From Anaerolineaceae bacterium (GTDB lineage: Bacteria; Chloroflexota; Anaerolineae; Anaerolineales; Anaerolineaceae): a stretch of DNA of 6,125 bases. Of the stretch, positions 1 to 6,125 are shown piece by piece. The position numbers were made by a program, and so were the translations under genes. The notes under the pieces were generated by a model that was not told the DNA's origin, ran no database searches, and saw nothing but the letters and a program-made list of their open reading frames with translations. The stretch spans positions 1 through 6,125 of the forward strand of contig JACZIY010000146.1 of the NCBI GenBank assembly GCA_014860845.1, read 5' to 3'. Each line of letters starts with the position of its first letter. The first letter of the stretch is position 1.

Positions 1-22
1 GAACAATTTTGTACTTTAATAT

Positions 23-26
23 GGAG
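23..26 (+). promoter_or_regulatory. ribosome binding site for the Asp23-family gene
   Basis: GGAG lies 5 nt before the ATG at 32, which is good Shine-Dalgarno spacing and supports that start. It is the clearest ribosome binding site in the window. Confidence 0.75.
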
Positions 27-31
27 AAAAA

Positions 32-385
32 ATGACAACAACTTCTAACACTCCTGGAAAAACCACTATTGCCCTTGAGGTATTAGTGACAATTGCTAAA
101 TTAACAACTCTTTCTGTTGATGGTGTCAGCAGAATGGCAACAGTCCCTTCAGAAATGAATCGTATTTTTAAACGCGGAGTCAGTGAAGGAGTGAAAATCA
201 GTGTTGATGAAGATGTCGTTTATGCTGATTTATACGTGATTTTGGAACACGATTATAACGTGCGCGATGTTTCTCATAATATTCAAGCCAATGTTTCGAG
301 AGCAATATCTGAAATGGTAGGCATGGATGTTGGCAAGATCAATGTTCATGTTGAAGATATCGAAATTAATTCTGTAGAACTTTAA
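32..385 (+). CDS. Asp23/Gls24 family protein (YqhY-like)
   Basis: This 117-residue protein matches the Asp23/Gls24 (DUF322) family along most of its length. Visible family features are the N-terminal GKTTIALEVLVTIAKL stretch (about residues 9-24), then the VDGVSRM segment (29-35). These are followed by alternating strands (VKISVDE, VVYADLYVIL) and a C-terminal helix and strand ending KINVHVEDI (102-110). Family members are small, soluble and often envelope- or membrane-associated, and some respond to alkaline or cell-wall stress. The YqhY subgroup in Bacillus is encoded between accBC and nusB and has been linked to fatty-acid synthesis control. Here nusB follows after 5 bp, so the YqhY-type assignment comes from both sequence and context. 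There is no signal peptide or membrane segment. The start is set by GGAG 5 nt upstream. The exact molecular role is not deducible. Anything upstream, such as acc genes, is outside the window. Confidence 0.9.
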   Translation: MTTTSNTPGKTTIALEVLVTIAKLTTLSVDGVSRMATVPSEMNRIFKRGVSEGVKISVDEDVVYADLYVILEHDYNVRDVSHNIQANVSRAISEMVGMDVGKINVHVEDIEINSVEL

Positions 386-390
386 TCATA

Positions 391-837
391 ATGAAAGCTC
401 GAACAAAAGCGCGCGGGATTGCACTTCAGGTATTGTATGAATTTGATGTGTCAGGCCATTCACCTTTCATATCTTTAGAATACAGATTAGAAGAAGATCC
501 TGTTGAAGCCAACCTGGTTCAATTTACGACCGAAATTGTTACAGGTGTAATTCCAATCATTACACTTCTAGATGAATTAATCGCTGTCCATGCCCCGGAA
601 TGGCCAATGGATCAGTTGGCCATTATTGATCGTAATATATTAAGAATTGCATTATGGGAATTTGCTGTAGCAAAATGCACTCCCATAAAAGTTGCTATTA
701 ATGAAGCTATCGAGCTTTCTAAAACTTTTGGGTCAGATTCGACTCCAAGATTTGTAAATGGAGTTCTTGGAAGTCTTGCAAATCAATTGAATGAGATTGA
801 ACAGAAAGTAATCAACAATATATCAAAAGACCAGTGA
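391..837 (+). CDS. nusB: transcription antitermination factor NusB
   Basis: NusB is a small all-helical RNA-binding protein. With NusE (ribosomal protein S10) it binds boxA RNA and supports antitermination on rRNA operons. The 148 residues match the usual bacterial NusB length. Recognisable signatures are the N-terminal RTKARGIALQVLYEFD (residues 4-19), the central IDRNILRIALWE helix (79-90), and the C-terminal INEAIELSKTFGS (103-115) followed by PRFVNGVLGSLA (119-130), the most conserved part of the family. The arginine-rich N-terminus fits RNA contact. The gene starts 5 bp after the Asp23-family stop and has no strong Shine-Dalgarno sequence, so translation is probably coupled to the upstream gene. 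The last roughly 18 residues form a polar tail. The following lipoprotein gene begins a few bases after the stop, indicating co-transcription. Confidence 0.95.
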   Translation: MKARTKARGIALQVLYEFDVSGHSPFISLEYRLEEDPVEANLVQFTTEIVTGVIPIITLLDELIAVHAPEWPMDQLAIIDRNILRIALWEFAVAKCTPIKVAINEAIELSKTFGSDSTPRFVNGVLGSLANQLNEIEQKVINNISKDQ

Positions 838-840
838 GGA
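836..840 (+). promoter_or_regulatory. ribosome binding site that decides the lipoprotein start
   Basis: GAGGA overlaps the nusB stop codon (TGA at 835-837). Two tandem ATG codons follow. The site is only 1 nt from the ATG at 842 but 4 nt from the ATG at 845, so initiation at 845 is more plausible. The overlap suggests translational coupling to nusB. Confidence 0.6.
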
Positions 841-841
841 T

Positions 842-3298
842 ATGATGAAAATTCATAAATTAAATTATCTCTTCAAATTTATTTCACTCGCTGTAATTTT
901 AGGATTTCTGCTTACGGGATGTTCCCTCTTCTCTGAAGAAACTCCTATTGAAATTATCACAGAAAACGACAATCAATTTCAACAGGAACTAACCTATACT
1001 GAGGTTGAATTCATTTTAGAAATTCCCAAACAAACTCAAAATGAAGTCATTTTTGAACTGGTTGACGATATAACCGGAATTGAAATTAATCCCACCAGAT
1101 ATGTAATGGATAAATTGGATGATAATCATTATCAATTAATCTTACCTGTAAGAGTTCCATCCTTAGTCAAGTATCGTTTCTATAAGAACAATGGATTACC
1201 CATTTATGAGACAAATTCGGAAAATCAAGTAATTGAATATCGAATGGCATATATTAATTCTCCAACCATAATCAACAATAAGCTAATAAATTGGACGGAC
1301 GAACAATATGCTTACAATTATGGTCGTATTTCAGGGCAAGCAATAAATTCTGAGACGAATTCGCCCATACCAAATGCTTTGATTGTTGTTGGTGGAATCC
1401 ATAGCTACACAAATTCGTTAGGCAATTTTGTTATTGAAAATCTTCCAGCAGGAAAACACAATTTAACCATCATGAGTACTGATGGAGAATATCAGACATT
1501 TCAACAAGAAGCGATAGTTGGTGAAGGATTAACTACGCCTGCTATTATTGGCATGCAAGCGACAAAATTTGTTAATATATCCTTCATCGTAAAGCCACCT
1601 GAAGGTACTCCAGATCAAGCACCTATTCGGATTCTGGGCAATACATATCAGCTCGGTAACGTATTTGGAAATATTTATAATGGTACTAGTATAGCTCCTG
1701 CCAGAGCACCAAAATTGACTACCCTTCCGGATGGCAGTTACACTATTACAATGAGTTTACCAAGTGGGTACGACTTGCGATATAAATATTCACTTGGCGA
1801 TGGATTTTGGAATGCTGAACTCAATTCTGAGAACAATTTTGTCGTGAGACAAATAATCGTCCCTGATAAAGATACAATTATTAATGATTTCATCCAAAGT
1901 TGGAATTCCACCGACACACAAGGTGTGGAAATCATTGTGAATGTACCTGAAAATACACCTGACACAGATAAAGTTTCCATTCAATTCAATAGTTTTGGTT
2001 GGTCACCTCCCATTCAAATGTGGCAAACCGATGCTTATCAATGGACATACCGACTTTTCGGACCGTATCATCTTGTAAGTAAAATTGATTATCGAATTTG
2101 CAGAAATGATGCATGTGGATCAGCAGATGACGGATCAGCACCAGTCAATGGTTATTCTTTTGATACTGCAAGTCTTCCTCAAACTTTGAATGTAAATGTA
2201 GCTCAATGGAAAGGTTGGAATCAAGAGATTGAAGCTCCATCCTTAATTGCACCTGAAGTAATTAATCGTGGATCCAATTTCGTAGCAGGCTTCTCTTTTT
2301 CAGATAATTACAATGTTAACACTCCGCTCTATGTTGAAACGGCTTATAAAAACATTCTTGGGGTAAATGGAAATACTATTGTTATTCCAATAAAATGGAC
2401 ACTACAATCGCTAAAACCAGTCATATTATCACCAATTACCGGTAATAATCCTCTCTGGAAAGATCTCGTTTTAATGATACAGAAAGCTCAAAACCAGGGT
2501 TTAAAAGTTTGGTTATCCCCAGAAATTGAATTATCTCCTTTAGCAGTCAAGCAATTTTTACAAGAAGATCTCTCTAGTAACTGGCAATTGAATTTATCCT
2601 CATCATATGGAGAATTTATTATCTTTTCCGCAGACCTGGCAAATTACATGAATATTGAAGGTATCATATATCCAACAGACATTCAACACTTGTATAATTT
2701 CGAAAATTATGCGACTCTTTCTGAGATTATGGTAGATGCTACGAATGCAAATATAGAAAATATAAAAGGTCGTTTTGCTAATAAATTATTTATTTCATTG
2801 AATAGTTCACAATTTACAAATGAAACACTTCTTAGTTCGGTTGATGGTTTTGTTATCACCCCAAAAATAGATTTTGTTGAATCTACATACGTGAGAGAAG
2901 ACTATCAAACCACATTTAAAGCATATCTGGAAGAAGAAGTATTTACGAATTATTCCAGATTTGGAAAGCTAATATTCATCGGATTAAATTTTCCTTCGGT
3001 GAAAGGCGTAGAACGAGGATGTGTAATATCTGAAGAAACCTGTTTTGACTTTGATATTATCAATAACCTTGAATTAAGTTCCCTTAATACATCTTTTGAA
3101 ATTGATCTATTGAGTCAGGTTGATCTTAACAATGCAGCATTTAACGCAATTAATGAGACGGAATGGGTAAACGGGATTGTTTCCCAAGAATTTAATCCCC
3201 AGGTGGCAATTATGGACTCAACGAGCTCTGTGCGAGGCAAACCTGCAATTGGTGTATTTTGGTATTGGTTCCCAAGGATGATGGGGATTAATAATTAA
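842..3298 (+). CDS. secreted multi-module lipoprotein with glycoside-hydrolase-like barrel
   Basis: The protein has 818 residues from 842; 845 is the better start by ribosome-binding-site spacing. A basic N-terminus and hydrophobic stretch end in the lipobox LLTGC, with Cys27 the predicted lipidated residue, so it should be anchored on the outer face of the membrane. Next comes a beta-sandwich-like region (about 50-140) and a carboxypeptidase-regulatory-like fold (about 160-238: GRISGQAINSE, PNALIVV, TNSLGNFVIENLPAGKH). Two further sandwich modules follow (about 240-350, with YKYSLGDGFWNAE; and 360-457, with YRICRNDACGSADD), which resemble starch-binding or CBM20-like domains. Residues about 470-815 look like a (beta/alpha)8 barrel, with strands such as NTIVIPIKW, GLKVWLSPE, KLFISLN, DGFVITP, LIFIGLNF and PAIGVFWYW. 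Cys420/425 and Cys727/734 could form disulfides. Carbohydrate binding or cleavage at the surface is an inference, and no catalytic Glu pair is obvious. It is co-directional with nusB. Confidence 0.75.
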   Translation: MMKIHKLNYLFKFISLAVILGFLLTGCSLFSEETPIEIITENDNQFQQELTYTEVEFILEIPKQTQNEVIFELVDDITGIEINPTRYVMDKLDDNHYQLILPVRVPSLVKYRFYKNNGLPIYETNSENQVIEYRMAYINSPTIINNKLINWTDEQYAYNYGRISGQAINSETNSPIPNALIVVGGIHSYTNSLGNFVIENLPAGKHNLTIMSTDGEYQTFQQEAIVGEGLTTPAIIGMQATKFVNISFIVKPPEGTPDQAPIRILGNTYQLGNVFGNIYNGTSIAPARAPKLTTLPDGSYTITMSLPSGYDLRYKYSLGDGFWNAELNSENNFVVRQIIVPDKDTIINDFIQSWNSTDTQGVEIIVNVPENTPDTDKVSIQFNSFGWSPPIQMWQTDAYQWTYRLFGPYHLVSKIDYRICRNDACGSADDGSAPVNGYSFDTASLPQTLNVNVAQWKGWNQEIEAPSLIAPEVINRGSNFVAGFSFSDNYNVNTPLYVETAYKNILGVNGNTIVIPIKWTLQSLKPVILSPITGNNPLWKDLVLMIQKAQNQGLKVWLSPEIELSPLAVKQFLQEDLSSNWQLNLSSSYGEFIIFSADLANYMNIEGIIYPTDIQHLYNFENYATLSEIMVDATNANIENIKGRFANKLFISLNSSQFTNETLLSSVDGFVITPKIDFVESTYVREDYQTTFKAYLEEEVFTNYSRFGKLIFIGLNFPSVKGVERGCVISEETCFDFDIINNLELSSLNTSFEIDLLSQVDLNNAAFNAINETEWVNGIVSQEFNPQVAIMDSTSSVRGKPAIGVFWYWFPRMMGINN

Positions 3299-3325
3299 AT
3301 TTTGGGAGTTATGAAATTAAGAAGA
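3290..3325 (+). repeat. imperfect direct repeat, copy 1
   Basis: This stretch, spanning the lipoprotein stop codon, resembles 3424-3457. The core ATTTTGGGAGTT then GAAAT then AGAAGA is shared, with about 24 matching bases over 3299-3325 and three short gaps. It is AT-rich, so chance similarity is possible. Confidence 0.3.
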
Positions 3326-3429
3326 CAACATAAAAACAGATGCTGAAAATCCGATTGCAAATGAACTAAAAAAAGAAATTCGAGAAAAATTACGAAACAA
3401 TTTCAAAAAACTAGAAAAAGTTCAATAAA
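3299..3429. other. convergent intergenic gap, no clear terminator
   Basis: This 131-bp gap separates the plus-strand lipoprotein stop from the minus-strand peptidase stop. It is strongly A-rich on the plus strand. A terminator would be expected for both genes, but I see only weak stems. GAAATT/AATTTC occurs within about 3375-3413. On the minus strand, a 5-bp TTCAA/TTGAA pair (bounded by about 3422 and 3446) is followed by CTTTTTCT. Neither has a GC-rich stem. Confidence 0.4.
3311..3428 (+). pseudogene. possible broken small gene in the convergent gap
   Basis: From 3321 to the TAA at 3426-3428 there is a frame of 35 codons with protein-like composition: EDNIKTDAENPIANE, then a lysine/arginine/glutamate-rich helix with KKEIREKLRNNFKKLEK. 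This frame has a stop just upstream (3318-3320) and no ATG, GTG or TTG start. An ATG at 3311 in another frame opens with MKL and would run into it if one A near 3319-3320 were removed, giving an about 38-residue charged, probably helical protein. GGGAG lies 2 nt before that ATG, which is closer than usual. It could be a decayed small gene, an intact gene with an inserted-base error, or a coincidence of A-rich DNA. I do not recognise a family. Confidence 0.3.
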
Positions 3430-3457
3430 TTATTTTGGAGTTGAAATATAAAGAAGA
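3424..3457 (+). repeat. imperfect direct repeat, copy 2
   Basis: This is the partner of 3290-3325, shown on the plus strand and overlapping the 3' end of the peptidase gene. Shared blocks are AATAA, TTTTGG, AGTT, GAAAT and AGAAGA, in the same order. A short AGCTGAGA after it may echo ATGCTGAAA after copy 1. Confidence 0.3.
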
Positions 3458-4188
3458 ATAAGAGCTGAGATTATCAAAAAAGGTGCGTAAGGAATTGGTG
3501 TAAAAAGTTCATATTTCTTTTGAACTTTCAAGATCAACATATAAACTGCACTGAATAATCCTCCAAATAGAATTGCGAAGAATAATAAAACAGCAATTCT
3601 TGGCCACCCAAATAACAATCCGAGAATAGCTGTTAAATTAACATCACCATAACCCAATGCTACTTCATCCATTGTTTCTCCTCTTTTTTTTGCCATCCAT
3701 TTTGAGAAAAGAATGCCAAATAAATACAGTCCATACATTAATAAGAAGCCTATTCCCCCACCAAGAACTGTATTTTGCCAGCCATTTAGATAGAGGCCAA
3801 TTATTGTAAATAGGATTGCGCCAAAAACACTGACCGGATGAAGAATAAGTCGATGCTCAAGGTCAATAATAAAAACAAGATATAAAAAGGCAACAATTAG
3901 TAGCGACAGGTATATTCCAGAATAATCTGGCGGAAAAAAGAATAATAGAACATATGTTATAATAAAAAGGAATGGTAACAAAATTCTTCTTTTACCTGAC
4001 TTTGTATGACAATGAGGACATGCCTTGTATAAAACATATCTCGTTAGTCCAATCGTTTTATGGCAATCGGTACAAAAAGGTGAAAAGGATATTTTTCTAA
4101 TAATTGGTAATGTATCTGCCAAATGATTAATTATCATACTTACGACAACACTTAATGGAACCAACCAAAATAGATTTAATAAATTCAT
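3430..4188 (-). CDS. type IV prepilin peptidase (A24 family, with N-terminal zinc-type domain)
   Basis: This 252-residue polytopic membrane aspartic protease should cleave the leader of type IV pilin-like precursors and, in the bifunctional enzymes, methylate the new N-terminus. The N-terminal domain has two CXXC pairs (Cys39/42 and Cys57/60), typical of the metal-binding cytoplasmic domain of full-length enzymes. The catalytic aspartates are visible as Asp109 in FIIDLEHRLILHPVS and Asp182 in GYGDVNL (the GxGD signature). A conserved IPYAPFL motif (232-238) precedes the last membrane helix. About seven or eight hydrophobic segments span the chain. Length fits the family. The gene points away from the helicase with 23 bp between starts and converges on the lipoprotein. 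No pilin or pilus assembly gene is in view, so its substrate must be encoded elsewhere. The start has only a weak GGAT upstream. Confidence 0.92.
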   Translation of the reverse strand: MNLLNLFWLVPLSVVVSMIINHLADTLPIIRKISFSPFCTDCHKTIGLTRYVLYKACPHCHTKSGKRRILLPFLFIITYVLLFFFPPDYSGIYLSLLIVAFLYLVFIIDLEHRLILHPVSVFGAILFTIIGLYLNGWQNTVLGGGIGFLLMYGLYLFGILFSKWMAKKRGETMDEVALGYGDVNLTAILGLLFGWPRIAVLLFFAILFGGLFSAVYMLILKVQKKYELFTPIPYAPFLIISALILLYISTPK

Positions 4189-4211
4189 AGAATATCCAAT
4201 TTAATCCAAAA

Positions 4212-4661
4212 ATGTATGAAAGATTTCCTACAAATTATATGTCAAAAGATTCCCAAATTAACAATTTTTTCAATAATTGGATTTTCTCGGAAAATATTTC
4301 TGAAAATATAACCCATGTACATACGAAAAACAATTTTGAGGGAGATTTTCAGGAAATTCCTTCGTTTATTCATTCTGATTTGAAATTTTCATTGGGAGAA
4401 ATCGGCATAAATTCACTCTATTCACATCAAAAACGGGCGATTAATTTTATTCAGGATGGAAAAAATATAGTTTTAACCACTGGCCCTTCAAGCGGAAAAT
4501 CATTAGCATATTTATTGCCGATCTTAAATGAGTTATATAAAAATGAAAACTCAAACGCTTTATTATTATTTCCAACAAAAGCGCTCGCATATGATCAATT
4601 TACCCATATTACTGATCTTATTGATAAAACCAGGATAATAATCATTGGGATAAAATTATAA
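4212..4661 (+). CDS. DUF1998-class DEAD/DEAH helicase, N-terminal part (frameshifted)
   Basis: These 149 residues are the start of a superfamily 2 helicase of the Mrf1/YprA type, normally about 750-950 residues. A variable leader (1-60) is followed by LYSHQKRAINFI (69-80, the Q-motif-like region), a Walker A TGPSSGKSLAY (90-100) with Lys96 as the ATP-binding lysine, and motif Ia PTKALAYDQ (121-129). The frame then ends in GIKL and a TAA at 4659-4661. The rest of the domain continues in another frame immediately downstream, so this is a fragment of one gene, not a complete protein. The start is uncertain: the ATG at 4212 has no Shine-Dalgarno sequence, and an in-frame ATG at 4239 (MSKDSQ) is an alternative. 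Divergent from the prepilin peptidase gene, 23 bp away. Confidence 0.85.
   Translation: MYERFPTNYMSKDSQINNFFNNWIFSENISENITHVHTKNNFEGDFQEIPSFIHSDLKFSLGEIGINSLYSHQKRAINFIQDGKNIVLTTGPSSGKSLAYLLPILNELYKNENSNALLLFPTKALAYDQFTHITDLIDKTRIIIIGIKL
4234..4239 (-). promoter_or_regulatory. candidate -10 element for the prepilin peptidase gene
   Basis: The minus strand reads a perfect TATAAT here, about 46 bp upstream of the peptidase ATG and inside the 5' end of the helicase gene. A TTGACA lies directly next to it (4240-4245), too close to act as its -35. No good -35 is seen at 16-18 bp. In AT-rich DNA a TATAAT can occur by chance. Confidence 0.25.
4628..4661 (+). other. frameshift zone in the helicase gene
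   Basis: The upstream frame stops at 4659-4661, and the downstream frame is closed before 4628 by a TAA at 4625-4627, so the change must occur in this interval. Going from the first to the second frame needs one missing base restored (or a -1 ribosomal slip). One extra A in the A-run at 4652-4655 gives the reading GIKIIRKKINVYDGDTP, which joins smoothly onto the conserved YDGDTP motif. The site is not a canonical X XXY YYZ slippery heptamer. Confidence 0.8.
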
Positions 4662-6125
4662 GGAAGAAAATTAATGTATATGACGGTGATACTCCGAAAG
4701 AAATCAGATCTTCCATTAGAAAACACGCCCAGGTAATATTAACCAATCCAGATATGTTGCATGTAGGAATTCTTCCAAATCATTCTCTTTGGGAAAATTT
4801 CTTTGAAAATTTAAAATTCATAATTCTCGATGAAGCCCATATTTATCATGGCATTTTTGGTTCTCATGTTGCAAATGTAATAAGAAGGTTAAAGAGAATT
4901 CTATCTTTATATAATCAAAAACCAGTTTATATCTGCACATCAGCCACCATCGGTAATCCAATCGAATTTATGAGTAAACTGATTGAGGAGGAATTTGAAC
5001 TTATTGCGGAGGATGGGTCGCCACAAGGTAGAAAGCAAATTGTTTTTTATAATCCCCCCATAATAAATGAGGAATTAGGCATTCGTAAAAGTAGCAATCA
5101 AGAAATGCTGAGAATTGTGAATGAATTTATAGAAAATAAAGTTCAATCTCTTGTATTTCAGGGAACCAGAAAGGAAGTAGAAAAAAGTCTAAAAAATCTT
5201 AAGGAACAGACCAATCATCAAAAAGAATATATTTCAGCAGCGTATCGTAGTGGATATTTAGCTAAAGACCGACGAAAACTTGAAGAAGATTTTCGCTCAG
5301 GAAAATTAAATGTGCTATTTTCAACAAATGCACTGGAGCTAGGTGTTGATATTGGTGGTTTAAAGTGCGTAATTTTATCCGGATATCCAGGCTCAATCAG
5401 TTCAACTTTACAACAGATTGGCAGAGCAGGCAGAAAACAATCCGAAGCACTCGCTATATTGATCGCAAGCATTAATCCAATTGATCAATATATAATCAAA
5501 CGTCCGGAGTATCTTTTTATAAATAACCCTGAAAAAGCAATCATTAACCCGAATAATCCGAATATATTGCTTGAACATTTAAAACTCGCATTACATGAAT
5601 TAAGTTTTATGGAAGGGGAAAAGTTTGGTAACTTAGAGTGGCAGCAGATTAAAGACTTTTTAGAGATCTTAATCGAAAATGGTTTAGCCAGGAAGAACAA
5701 TCAAAAATATTTGATTTTTGATCCATCAAATATCTCAAATGAAATCTCACTTCGTAATTTGAGTGGAAATACATTGAAATTAGTTAATGTAACAAATGAT
5801 AACCATCACATCATCGGAGAAATAGATTATGCCAGTAGTTTGTGGATGGTTCACCCGAATGCAGTATATTTGCATTTAGGAAGTCAATACATTGTTGAGA
5901 ATTTGAGTTTTGAAACAAATGAGGTTTTATTGAAAGAATCAAATGTGGATTATTTTACTGAGCCAAAGATTGAAAAAACATTTGAGATTATTAAACACGC
6001 TCAATCAAAATCCATAAATAATTTGGATTTATATTTTGGAAATATTAAGGTTACTCAGGCAGTTATTGGTTATAAAGAAATATTATGGGAAAGTCATCAA
6101 AAAATCTCAGAGGATACATTAGAAC
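4661..6125 (+). CDS. DUF1998-class DEAD/DEAH helicase, main part (5' frameshifted, 3' cut by window)
   Basis: The second frame is open from 4628 to the window end and carries nearly all remaining helicase motifs. They are YDGDTP (4679-4696), TNPDMLH (4742-4762), motif II DEAH (4829-4840) followed by IYHGIFGSHVANVIRR, and motif III SAT (4940-4948). Motif IV is LVFQGTRKEVE (from 5150), motif V is TNALELGVDIGGL (5324-5362), and motif VI is QQIGRAGRK (5411-5437). After these comes the family-specific NPIDQYIIKRPEYLF segment and the region that in relatives forms a winged-helix and barrel-like part. The C-terminal DUF1998/zinc-binding part should lie past the edge. Relatives are ATP-dependent 3'-5' DNA translocases linked to DNA repair, such as Bacillus MrfA with the nuclease MrfB. 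No nuclease partner is visible. There is no ATG, GTG or TTG in this frame before 4754, so re-initiation would lose the YDGDTP and preceding motifs. Confidence 0.85.

Noticed and set aside
15..20. TTTAAT as a possible -10 box before the Asp23-family gene
   Set aside because: It ends only 11 bp before the start codon, overlapping the space needed for the ribosome binding site, and the upstream -35 region is almost outside the window.
1738..1984. Two overlapping minus-strand open frames of 64 and 80 codons
   Set aside because: They lie antisense inside the lipoprotein gene, whose own frame has clear domain structure; neither shows a recognisable motif.
4175..4180. TTTAAT as a possible plus-strand -10 for the helicase
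   Set aside because: The matching -35 position (TTAATG at 4152-4157) is poor, and such hexamers are common in AT-rich DNA.
4647..4661. Programmed -1 frameshift signal at GGGATAAAATTATAA
   Set aside because: The heptamer A AAA TTA does not allow both tRNAs to re-pair after a -1 slip, and I see no strong downstream stem; programmed slippage is not expected in this helicase family.
4674..4736. Short ORF with a good-looking AGGAAG ribosome binding site (4661-4666) right after the helicase stop
   Set aside because: It gives only 20 codons in the wrong frame over the conserved YDGDTP region, so it is most likely an accident of the helicase sequence.
5218..5700. Minus-strand open frames of 84 and 71 codons
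   Set aside because: They are antisense to the helicase frame that carries motifs V and VI; their translations are low-complexity, shadow-like sequences.

Overview
The window is AT-rich bacterial DNA with tightly packed genes and no RNA genes, mobile elements or CRISPR arrays that I can see. The gene set suggests a low-GC member of the Chloroflexota, probably Anaerolineae-like: an Asp23/nusB pair, a large multi-module carbohydrate-binding-type lipoprotein, a single-chain A24 prepilin peptidase, and a DUF1998-class (Mrf1/YprA-like) DEAH helicase. This placement rests on remembered gene neighbourhoods and protein style, not on a marker search, so it is tentative. A Firmicutes-type organism is the main alternative, because yqhY-nusB adjacency is classic there.

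Positions 1-3298 look like one plus-strand operon. An Asp23/Gls24 (YqhY-like) protein (32-385) is followed 5 bp later by nusB (391-837). After 4 to 7 bp, depending on the start, comes an about 817-residue lipoprotein (start 845 preferred over 842). The lipoprotein has a lipobox, several beta-sandwich modules, a carboxypeptidase-regulatory-like domain and a C-terminal TIM-barrel-like domain resembling glycoside hydrolases. A transcription factor and an envelope-associated factor thus share a transcript with a surface lipoprotein.

Positions 3299-3429 are the gap between convergent genes. It holds a protein-like reading frame with no intact start (about 35 codons ending at 3428). A one-base correction would join it to an ATG at 3311. 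An imperfect direct repeat flanks the gap. I see no convincing terminator.

Positions 3430-4188 on the minus strand encode a prepilin peptidase with two CXXC pairs and both catalytic aspartates. It diverges from the helicase gene with only 23 bp between start codons, so promoters must lie inside coding sequence; a perfect minus-strand TATAAT at 4234-4239 is a candidate.

Positions 4212-6125 encode the helicase, which runs off the right edge. It is split by a frame change of one base between 4628 and 4661. Motifs I and Ia lie in the first frame; motifs from YDGDTP through VI lie in the second. Adding one A to the A-run at 4652-4655 restores one continuous protein. This is either a sequencing/assembly indel or a real inactivating lesion. 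I did not find a clearly novel system. The best leads are the helicase frameshift, the broken small frame in the gap, and the lipoprotein's unusual architecture and operon position.
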